From assembly GCA_964484795.1 (NCBI GenBank), contig CAZAFN010000038.1, positions 1 to 9,471 on the forward strand: a stretch of 9,471 nucleotides of DNA. Direction: 5' to 3'. Source of the DNA: CAZAFN01 sp964484795. Lineage in GTDB: Bacteria > Pseudomonadota > Alphaproteobacteria > Methylaequorales > Methylaequoraceae. A model generated the notes under the pieces. The model was not told the origin of the DNA and did not search any database. It saw nothing but the letters and a program-made list of their open reading frames with translations. The position numbers were made by a program, and so were the translations under genes. Numbering within the stretch: position 1 is the first letter of the stretch; each line of letters opens with the position of its first letter. Of the stretch, positions 1 to 5,578 are shown piece after piece.

Positions 1-131
1 TTAATATTTGTAAGTTCTGTTTTAAAAGTATTTTTTAATCTTTTATTTCTATGATGCGTTATTGCAAATCTATGAGCTTCGTTTCTAATTTGTTGTATAA
101 TTTTTAATGTTTCAGATCTTTTATCTAAATA
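1..131 (-). CDS. uvrC: UvrC excinuclease subunit C, internal fragment (truncated at both ends)
   Basis: Read on the minus strand, the frame entering at about 131 and open through base 1 gives YLDKRSETLKIIQQ, then IRNEAHRFAITHHRNKR, then KTELTNI. This is the stretch at the end of the UvrC C-terminal endonuclease domain, just before the helix-hairpin-helix: the (I/L)R(D/N)EAHRFAIT.HR signature, with the 'I.GIG' motif expected just past the window edge. UvrC is the dual-incision nuclease of UvrABC nucleotide excision repair in the cytoplasm. The wording (YLDK.SETLK, NEAHRF, HHRNKR) is what I remember from Bacteroidota UvrC rather than proteobacterial UvrC; this is recollection, not a search. Upstream of ~131 the frame runs on to a TGA (complement of 180-182), but those residues (rich in S and T) do not look like UvrC. 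The upstream part of the gene is therefore missing at an abrupt junction, and the downstream part lies outside the window. Confidence 0.75.
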
Positions 132-138
132 TGATGAT
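122..138. other. Probable chimeric junction between two truncated genes
   Basis: Minus-strand UvrC coding sequence stops making sense at about 131. The plus-strand reading of the next gene begins to look like protein at about 127-133 (KYDDVEVEDLEQTSA). Both genes are cut inside their reading frames and face away from each other, with no intergenic DNA, promoter or ribosome binding site between them. No inverted repeat, insertion sequence or attachment-like repeat marks the point; the short ATGATGATG run is the only possible microhomology. This fits a multiple-displacement-amplification or assembly chimera better than a biological rearrangement. The exact breakpoint cannot be fixed by eye. Confidence 0.5.
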
Positions 139-507
139 GTTGAGGTAGAAGATCTTGAGCAAACATCGGCACTGATGCTTCAGTTTCTTGGAGAACTCAA
201 AATTGATAAAAACACTTATCTACTTTTAAATCATTTTATGTTTAATATTATTGAAGATATAAAACCTGATGAAAAAGGATTATTTAAATCAGATCCATAT
301 GCTGGCATGAAAGAGAAAAAATATACAATTGATGAAATTGTTGATGAATTTAAAGTTTTTGTCTATGCCTGTAGATCCGGATTAACTAGAAAAGCACCAA
401 CAGGTTGGGATATTAAAAATGATGAAAATGTTGGAGAGTTACGAGAAATAATAGAAAAAGAATTTTCTATAGATGATATGATTGACAGCGTAACTGAAGG
501 AAAATGA
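130..507 (+). CDS. Unrecognised protein, 5'-truncated
   Basis: I do not recognise this family. The first ATG in frame is at 175 and would give 110 residues. The same frame is open upstream to a stop at 73-75 without any ATG, GTG or TTG, and codons from about 130 (YDDVEVEDLEQTSAL) read as normal acidic protein. The real gene therefore probably starts further upstream and has been cut at the junction near 130. The visible part is soluble, acidic and probably helical, with no signal peptide or membrane segment. It has a hydrophobic stretch at YLLLNHFMFNI, a conserved-looking GLTRKAPTGWD region, and an acidic tail ending SVTEGK. The gene ends in TGA (505-507), sharing an ATGA with the methyltransferase start, so the two are probably co-transcribed and translationally coupled. 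Alternatively, if the junction is genuine, ATG 175 would be the start. Confidence 0.65.
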   Translation, partial: YDDVEVEDLEQTSALMLQFLGELKIDKNTYLLLNHFMFNIIEDIKPDEKGLFKSDPYAGMKEKKYTIDEIVDEFKVFVYACRSGLTRKAPTGWDIKNDENVGELREIIEKEFSIDDMIDSVTEGK

Positions 508-1298
508 GATTATTTGTATTTACCATTTTTTTTTTATGTTCCTTTAACATTTTTTCAAACGACAATATTGAACACAATCTCATTCAAGCCATAGATAATC
601 CTATGAGAAAAGAGGAAAACCAAAAAAGAGATGTCTACAGAAATCCTAAAGAAACTCTAAGTTTTTTTGGTATCACAAGAAAAATGAAAGTCCTTGAAAT
701 CATTCCAGGAAGAGGATGGTATACGGAAATCATTGGAAACCTAATGATGAACACTAATAATTTTTTTGTTGCAACATACCAAAACCCTCAATATTCCGCA
801 GAAATATTGAAAAAAATTCAAAAAGAATTTGAATTGCATTTTTCAAAAAATAAAGAATATTTTGGGAATATTCAATCAATATTTATTGACGAAAACTACG
901 AAATAGCAAGTCAAGAAAAAAAATTTGATATGGTTTTAACATTTAGAAATAGTCATAATTGGCTAAATGCTAATAAGGCAGATAATATGTATAAATCAAT
1001 CTATAAAGTAATGAAAAAAGGTGGAATCCTAGGAGTTGTTCAACACAGAGCAGACGAATCATTAGGCTACAATTACAGAAAAGGTTATGTAAAAGAATCT
1101 TTTTTAATAGAACTTATAGAAAAAAAGGGCTTTAAGTTAGTAGAAAAATCTGAGATCAATGCAAATCCTAAAGATTTAAAAAATTACGAAGATGGAGTTT
1201 GGAGACTTCCACCAAGATTAGCATTAGGCGAAAAAAATAGGCAAAAATATATTGAAATTGGTGAAAGCGATAGAATGACACTAAAATTTGTTAAGTAG
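504..1298 (+). CDS. Exported predicted methyltransferase (COG4798-type)
   Basis: 264 residues. The N-terminus MRLFVFTIFFLCSFNIFSND is a typical signal peptide (short basic n-region, hydrophobic core), so the mature protein should be periplasmic. The body follows the COG4798 'predicted methyltransferase' pattern: NP.R...N..RD.YRNP.ETL.FFGI at about 32-57; a modified SAM-binding motif I, LEIIPGRGWYTE, at about 64-75; FDMVLTFRNSHNW at about 141-153; VVQHR near 178-182; GYVKE at 194-198; and a C-terminal GESDRMTLKF. Motif I keeps the usual E..PG.GWYTE form in place of the classic D.G.G.G. The fold should bind S-adenosylmethionine, but no substrate is established for this exported family to my knowledge, and SAM supply outside the cytoplasm is unexplained. 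Its ATG overlaps the upstream TGA by the four-base ATGA, with GAAGGA a few bases upstream as a short-spaced weak Shine-Dalgarno. The next gene follows within 7 bases or overlaps. Confidence 0.85.
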   Translation: MRLFVFTIFFLCSFNIFSNDNIEHNLIQAIDNPMRKEENQKRDVYRNPKETLSFFGITRKMKVLEIIPGRGWYTEIIGNLMMNTNNFFVATYQNPQYSAEILKKIQKEFELHFSKNKEYFGNIQSIFIDENYEIASQEKKFDMVLTFRNSHNWLNANKADNMYKSIYKVMKKGGILGVVQHRADESLGYNYRKGYVKESFLIELIEKKGFKLVEKSEINANPKDLKNYEDGVWRLPPRLALGEKNRQKYIEIGESDRMTLKFVK

Positions 1299-1305
1299 AA
1301 CGATT

Positions 1306-2097
1306 GTGATTCACTTTATAGTTGCAACAAATTTTGAAGCCAGACCTTTAATAGATTTTTTTAAATTAAAAAAAAAGATCCATATAGAAGAATTTCAGAT
1401 ATTTAATAACGAAGAAATCTCACTGACTGTGTCTGGCATTGGAAAAATATTTTCTGCATTAGCTGTTGCTCATACATACTTTCAATTTGGTAAAAAAAAA
1501 AATCAAATTTGGATAAATTTTGGTTTGGCAGGACATAAAAATCTTAAAATAGGTAAATTAGTGTTAGTTAACAAGATTATAGATAGTAATTCAAACTTTA
1601 CATTCTTTCCTTTTTTTCACAAAAAATTCAATTTTGAAAAAAAAAATTGCACAACTTATGATCGACCAGACACTAACTATAATGATTCACTATCAGATAT
1701 GGAAGCAAGTGGTTTTTTTGGAGCTGCAAGCAAGTATTCTACAACTGAATTTATTCATTCTTTTAAGATTATTTCTGACAATCAGAATGAATCCATAAAT
1801 TTTCGTGATGAAAAAATAATCTATAGAATTATATCTAAGCAAATGAAGAATATAAATTCACTAGTGAAAGAAGTAAATCTGTTAAAAAAAAAATATTTTT
1901 CTGAAATTGCACATATAGATCAAGAAATTAGTAAAATTTTTGAAAAAGTAAATTTTACATTCTCTGAAAAAGAGCAGTTCAAAAAAATTTTTCGATTACA
2001 CTTACTAGAAAACCCTAAACTAGAAAGCAATTTAATTGATTTTTCATGTGATGCTAAAACTAACATTAAAAAATTAAGGCAATATCTTAAAATATGA
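1306..2097 (+). CDS. MTA/SAH nucleosidase-like protein (nucleoside phosphorylase superfamily) with C-terminal extension
   Basis: The preferred start is GTG 1306, giving 263 residues beginning MIHFIVATNFEARPL. A TTG at 1288 gives six more residues and overlaps the methyltransferase by 11 bases; neither has a clear Shine-Dalgarno. From the GTG, motifs are: EAR at about 11-13, matching the N-terminal catalytic Glu; VSGIGK at about 42-47; NFGLAGH at about 71-77; SDMEASGF at about 130-137, with the ribose-binding Met-Glu; and KIISDN at about 154-159, with the proton-donor Asp of the nucleosidases. These residues are those that cleave the N-glycosidic bond in MTA/SAH nucleosidase (Pfs), so an active cytoplasmic nucleosidase is likely. 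The substrate (SAH, MTA, 5'-deoxyadenosine or other) is not determined by sequence. After the Asp come about 104 residues, where Pfs-type enzymes have roughly 35. This Lys-rich, apparently helical extension is unusual. Its TGA overlaps the SplB-like ATG (ATGA), suggesting coupled expression and shared function. Confidence 0.8.
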   Translation: MIHFIVATNFEARPLIDFFKLKKKIHIEEFQIFNNEEISLTVSGIGKIFSALAVAHTYFQFGKKKNQIWINFGLAGHKNLKIGKLVLVNKIIDSNSNFTFFPFFHKKFNFEKKNCTTYDRPDTNYNDSLSDMEASGFFGAASKYSTTEFIHSFKIISDNQNESINFRDEKIIYRIISKQMKNINSLVKEVNLLKKKYFSEIAHIDQEISKIFEKVNFTFSEKEQFKKIFRLHLLENPKLESNLIDFSCDAKTNIKKLRQYLKI

Positions 2098-3080
2098 ATT
2101 TTGACAATATTTATCTTGAAGAAGAAATAACAGAGTTAACGGAAACAAAAAGAATTTTGAATAATATAAATTATCAAAATATTGTAACTTGTAAAAATTA
2201 CAAAGAAATTTTTAATCCTAAAAATCAGAACTTCAGAATACAAAAATTAAATCCTTCAATTATTTTAGCAAAAAAAAAAAACAACTTTGTTTTAGAAACA
2301 CCTAAAAATTTTACAATTGGATACAAAAAAAATTTTTACTTTTCTCATATGTTCAATTGTATTTTTGATTGTAAGTATTGCTTTCTGCAGGGAATGTTTA
2401 ATTCACCAAATTTTGTTATATTTGTCAATTATAACGATTTTATCCAAGAAATTAAAATGATTGCCAACAGTACCAATGAAAAATTCTGTTTTTTTTCTGG
2501 ATATGATTGCGATAGCTTAGCATTTGAAAGAATTACAGGTTTTATAAAATATTTTTTGGAACATTTTAAAAATTTAAATAATGCATATTTAGAGGTTCGT
2601 ACAAAAAGTGTAAATATTGATTTTTTTAAGAAAAAAAAAGTATTGGAAAATGTAATCATAGCCTTTAGTCTTAATCCTCAAGTAATAATTGATCAATTTG
2701 AAATCAAAACTCCAAACCTTGAAAAAAGACTTAAAGCAATGATTTCTCTTCAAAATAATGGTTGGAAAATAGGGTTAAGATTTGACCCAATTATCTGGAT
2801 TAAAAATTATAAGAAACATTATAGAGACTTTTTCAAAAAAATTTTTGAAAGTTTAGATAAAGAAAGAATTCACTCAATTACACTTGGAGGGTTTAGAATG
2901 CCTAAATCATATTTTAAAAAAATGTTAAAAATCTATCCTAACGATCCATTTTTTCTTAAAAACTATCTTTATGAATTTGAACAATCACAAAAAAAGGAAA
3001 AATACAAAAAAAATGCCATCAACTTTTGCTTGGATGAAATAAAACAATATATAGAAAAAGAAAAGATTTTTTTAAATTAA
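2094..3080 (+). CDS. Radical SAM protein, spore photoproduct lyase (SplB) family
   Basis: 328 residues. The radical-SAM iron-sulfur motif C-x3-C-x2-C is at C89, C93, C96 (CIFDCKYCFLQG), with the YC(F/Y)LQ ending typical of the SplB/COG1533 family. Other family-like features are SGYDCDSLAFE at about 135-145, YLEVRTKS at about 165-172, VIIAFSLNP at about 187-195, GLRFDPI at about 227-233 and SITLGGFRMP at about 261-270. Spore photoproduct lyase uses a 5'-deoxyadenosyl radical to split the thymine dimer 5-thyminyl-5,6-dihydrothymine. The SplB-like proteins of non-spore-formers have less certain substrates, so a DNA-repair role here is inferred. A cysteine, C139, lies 43 residues after the last cluster cysteine, the spacing I recall for the hydrogen-donor cysteine of Bacillus SplB, though local alignment could place it two residues off. 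The ATG overlaps the nucleosidase stop. The stop overlaps that of the convergent exported-protein gene. Confidence 0.87.
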   Translation: MNFDNIYLEEEITELTETKRILNNINYQNIVTCKNYKEIFNPKNQNFRIQKLNPSIILAKKKNNFVLETPKNFTIGYKKNFYFSHMFNCIFDCKYCFLQGMFNSPNFVIFVNYNDFIQEIKMIANSTNEKFCFFSGYDCDSLAFERITGFIKYFLEHFKNLNNAYLEVRTKSVNIDFFKKKKVLENVIIAFSLNPQVIIDQFEIKTPNLEKRLKAMISLQNNGWKIGLRFDPIIWIKNYKKHYRDFFKKIFESLDKERIHSITLGGFRMPKSYFKKMLKIYPNDPFFLKNYLYEFEQSQKKEKYKKNAINFCLDEIKQYIEKEKIFLN

Positions 3081-3438
3081 AACTTTCTATCTTTAATTTT
3101 AAAGGGTTTACATGTAAACCCTAATGAACTTTGATTTTCTTCGTCATTTCTTCGAAATTTTAGCATTAACTCACCAGAATATCTTCCAATAATTCCGCTT
3201 ACCTTTCCATATGAGTCAGGATAAAGTTTAACATTATCAGCACGCCAAGAAATATTAGAATCCGTAACTTTAATATCGTCTGCAAAAAAAGAAAGACCAC
3301 CAAGTTCAATTTTCTTTTTATGATAAAAAGATCTTTAACATCAAGTTTTGAATTATAATTATTTGTACACAACAAATTTATTTCTAAAGAAAAAACAAAT
3401 CTTGGAATTAGGATTAAAAAGAAAATATATCTTAGCAT
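3077..3438 (-). CDS. Small exported protein, unknown function, frame broken by one missing base
   Basis: The minus-strand ATG at 3438 opens a signal peptide (MLRYIFFLILIPRFVFS, then LEINLLCTNNYNSKLDVKDLF). Beyond that the open frame turns into hydrophobic nonsense, ending at 3199. Moving to the adjacent frame restores sensible protein: KKKIELGGLSFFADDIKVTD, then SNISWRADNVKLYPDSYGKV, then GELMLKFRRNDEE and GFTCKPFKIKDRKF. It ends with TAA (complement of 3077-3079). The span is 362 bases, one short of 121 codons, so a single base is missing. The likely site is one of two five-base homopolymers at 3315-3319 or 3325-3329. The repaired protein is 120 residues, probably periplasmic, with one cysteine near each end of the mature chain that could form a disulfide. 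I do not recognise the family. It converges on the SplB-like gene, with stops overlapping by 3 bases (3078-3080 versus 3077-3079, TTAA). A sequencing or amplification error is as likely as a real pseudogene. Confidence 0.75.
3103..3122. repeat. Perfect 20-bp palindrome near convergent gene ends
   Basis: AGGGTTTACATGTAAACCCT is self-complementary over all 20 bases and is one of the few GC-containing stems in this AT-rich stretch. As RNA it would fold as an 8-bp stem with a CATG loop. It lies inside the 3' end of the exported-protein gene (codons for LGFTCKP) and 23 bases past the SplB-like stop. It could end transcription of the plus-strand run, but the T-run that an intrinsic terminator needs is not directly after it. 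It could also be a protein-binding site or chance. Confidence 0.4.
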
Positions 3439-3490
3439 AACAGAATAATTTCAAAAAAAAAAAAATTTCAATTTTAATTTTATTTCTTAT

Positions 3491-3520
3491 TTGAACATCA
3501 AATTACTTTTATAGTAAATT
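3491..3520 (+). promoter_or_regulatory. Possible sigma70-like promoter for the nuclease-ligase operon
   Basis: In the 93-base divergent spacer, TTGAAC (3491-3496) resembles a -35 box. The best-spaced -10 candidate is TAAATT (3515-3520, 18-bp spacer); TATAGT (3510-3515) is a closer match to consensus but only 13 bp away. The ATG at 3532 follows directly, so the leader would be very short or absent. No Shine-Dalgarno is visible. In such AT-rich DNA, matches like these arise often by chance. Confidence 0.22.
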
Positions 3521-3531
3521 ATTTATAAAAA

Positions 3532-4272
3532 ATGTGGAAAAAAAATATATATATAAAAGGAAATTTAGATCCATTTTCTTTAAATAGGACTAAAATAGAC
3601 CTTTATTTTGACTGTCAAAAATGTTTTTACTTAGATCAAAGATTTGGAATCAAAAGACCACATGGAACACCGCTGGTCATAAATAATATAATTATTGACA
3701 AATTTAAGGAAGAATTAAATATATTTAGATCTGAGCAAAAAGTTCACCCAGAAATATTAAAACTTAAAAAAAATTATATTCCTTGCAACTTAAGTCTAAT
3801 AAATTATTGGAAAAATCCATTTAAAGGCATTAGGTATCTTCATAAAAAAACGAACTTTTTACTTACAGGGGCAATTGATGACATCTGGGTCAATCAAAAT
3901 TTGCAGAGCTATCATCCTGTAATCATAAAAAGCACATCCAAAAAACAAGAAATCACCATTGATAATATTTGGCAAGGGTATTGGAAACAATTGTCATTCT
4001 ATTCATATCTATTATCTAATAATTCTCTTGAAATACCGAATAGTGGAATTTTTTTTTATATTAATACAGTAACTAATCCAAAAAAATTTGAGAATACACT
4101 TAATTTTAATTTTTTACTTTTCGAAAAAGAATTAGATTTAAACTGGATTGAAAGTTCACTGCAGGATATTTATCAAATTCTTAATGATGATAAAATTCCA
4201 ATAGGATCTCGCAAATGTAAATTTTGCAATTACCATTTAAATGTAAAAAGCAAACTAGATGAAAAACTTTGA
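3532..4272 (+). CDS. PD-(D/E)XK nuclease superfamily protein (RecB/Cas4-like), active site possibly altered
   Basis: 246 residues. The arrangement matches a RecB-like PD-(D/E)XK family: N-terminal C28-x2-C31 in FDCQKCFYLDQRFGIKRP; GIRYLHKKTNFLLTGAIDDIWV at about 99-120 with D116/D117 as metal-binding acids; a catalytic-type lysine K133 in VIIKSTSK; the Q-x3-Y helix motif Q153-Y157; and C229-x2-C232 near the C-terminus. The 2+2 cysteines could hold a structural zinc or iron-sulfur cluster, as in Cas4/AddB-type nucleases. Related proteins that I recall have D-Y-K where this one has I-I-K, so the (D/E) of (D/E)xK is absent. It may be a weak or non-catalytic DNA-binding protein, or the acid may come from elsewhere. 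If active, it would process single-stranded or end DNA in the cytoplasm. The gene opens an operon and its last 14 bases overlap the ligase, pointing to a joint role in repair. No helicase domain is fused or adjacent. Confidence 0.75.
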   Translation: MWKKNIYIKGNLDPFSLNRTKIDLYFDCQKCFYLDQRFGIKRPHGTPLVINNIIIDKFKEELNIFRSEQKVHPEILKLKKNYIPCNLSLINYWKNPFKGIRYLHKKTNFLLTGAIDDIWVNQNLQSYHPVIIKSTSKKQEITIDNIWQGYWKQLSFYSYLLSNNSLEIPNSGIFFYINTVTNPKKFENTLNFNFLLFEKELDLNWIESSLQDIYQILNDDKIPIGSRKCKFCNYHLNVKSKLDEKL

Positions 4273-5578
4273 AATTATTAAACTTCTTTCTTCATCAAAT
4301 TCAAGAATTTTTAAAGAAGAAGTAATTCTTAAAGAAATGGATAACCAAAATGAAATTTTTTTTGAGGGTATGACTTTTGCCTACAATAAACTTTTAACAT
4401 TTGGCATAAAAAAGGTTCCAGAAGCAATATCTGAAGGCACTGGCCTTAATTGGCAAGAATTTAAATCATTAGCTAATGATTTAGTAGATAGAAAATTAAC
4501 TGGGCACGCTGCAAGAGATAAAATAATTTACATAATGAATAAATCTCAGAAAAATGAGTGGAATTTTTTTTTTAGGAGAATTTTACAAAAAGATATGCGA
4601 TGTGGATTATCAGAGAAAACAATTAATAATGTTGCAAAAAAAAACAATCACACAAAATATTTAATTCCAGTATTTTCTTGTCAATTAGCTCAAGATAGTG
4701 AATTACACCAAAAAAAACTTATAGGGAAAAAAATTTTAGAAGTTAAATTGGATGGTGTTAGAGCAATCTCAATCTTATATCCAAATGGTAATGTCGATAT
4801 CTTTAGTAGAAATGGAAAGGAATTAAACAATTTTGAAAATATAAAAAATCAATTGAAAAAATCAATTTTAAAAAATCCAATTAAGATTCCCATAGTCTTA
4901 GATGGTGAAATTATTAGTAAAAATTTTCAAGAACTTATGAAACAAATACATAGAAAAAATTCAGTTCAAAATGATGATGCCACATTATACCTATTTGATA
5001 TTCTCCCATTTGAAAATTTTAAAAATGGGATTGATGAAAACCCTAACGAAAAGAGGATTGAAATTCTAAAAAAATGGTTTAACGAATCTGAAAGTGATAA
5101 TAATAAAATCAAATTACTTGATCAAACAATTGTTGATCTGGAAACCCCTGAAGGATTAGAAAAGTTTAAGAAATTTAACAATAATGCATTAATAGAAGGT
5201 TACGAAGGAATTATGATTAAAGAACCTTCTTCTTACTATGAATGTAAAAGATCAACTAGCTGGCTAAAATCAAAACCGTTTATAGAAATATCCCTAGAAG
5301 TTAAAAGTTATGAAGAAGGAACAGGAAGAAATAAAGGTAGATTAGGCGCCATCATTGCTGAGGGTCAAGATAATAACAAATTTTTTAAATTAAATATTGG
5401 ATCAGGTTTTACTGATAAACAAAGAATTGATTTTTGGGAAAAAAAAGAAACTCTTATTGGGAAAATAATTGAAATTAGAGCTGATGCCATTACTAAAAAT
5501 CAAGATGGGGAATACTGGAGTTTGAGATTTCCCAGATTTAAAACTTTTAGAGGATTTGATGCCAAAGAAAAGATGTAA
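4259..5578 (+). CDS. ATP-dependent DNA ligase, T4/phage-type
   Basis: 439 residues. It seals 3'-OH/5'-phosphate nicks or breaks through an enzyme-adenylate and a DNA-adenylate. The N-terminal DNA-binding domain (~1-130) has WNFFFRRILQKDMRCGLSEK at about 101-120, the wording of T4-like phage ligases. The nucleotidyltransferase core follows: motif I EVKLDG with nucleophile K163; SRNGKELN (motif Ia/II region) at about 183-190; LDGEII at 214-219; LYLFDIL (motif III) at about 243-249; EGIMIK (motif IV) at 316-321; and SWLKSKP (motif V) at 334-340. The OB domain ends with LRFPRFKTFRG as motif VI. All key residues are present, so the enzyme should be active. Bacteria replicate with NAD-dependent LigA, so this is an accessory repair ligase. 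It is not the four-gene 'ligase-associated' alphaproteobacterial cassette, since its partners differ. The N-terminal wording suggests an old acquisition from a T4-like phage, although base composition matches its neighbours. Its start lies inside the nuclease-like gene, and the lipoprotein start lies inside it. Confidence 0.93.
   Translation: MKNFEIIKLLSSSNSRIFKEEVILKEMDNQNEIFFEGMTFAYNKLLTFGIKKVPEAISEGTGLNWQEFKSLANDLVDRKLTGHAARDKIIYIMNKSQKNEWNFFFRRILQKDMRCGLSEKTINNVAKKNNHTKYLIPVFSCQLAQDSELHQKKLIGKKILEVKLDGVRAISILYPNGNVDIFSRNGKELNNFENIKNQLKKSILKNPIKIPIVLDGEIISKNFQELMKQIHRKNSVQNDDATLYLFDILPFENFKNGIDENPNEKRIEILKKWFNESESDNNKIKLLDQTIVDLETPEGLEKFKKFNNNALIEGYEGIMIKEPSSYYECKRSTSWLKSKPFIEISLEVKSYEEGTGRNKGRLGAIIAEGQDNNKFFKLNIGSGFTDKQRIDFWEKKETLIGKIIEIRADAITKNQDGEYWSLRFPRFKTFRGFDAKEKM

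Noticed and set aside
2429..2659. Minus-strand ORF of 76 residues inside the SplB-like gene
   Set aside because: It is the complement of a well-supported radical SAM coding region and has no recognisable content.
3199..3320. Hydrophobic C-terminal part of the minus-strand 79-residue ORF, which looks like membrane helices
   Set aside because: It is an out-of-frame reading past a one-base deletion; the adjacent frame gives coherent soluble protein with a plausible stop.
3454..3466. Run of 13 A in the divergent spacer, as a possible regulatory or phase-variable element
   Set aside because: Runs of 8-10 A or T are common throughout this DNA, and nothing else marks this one.
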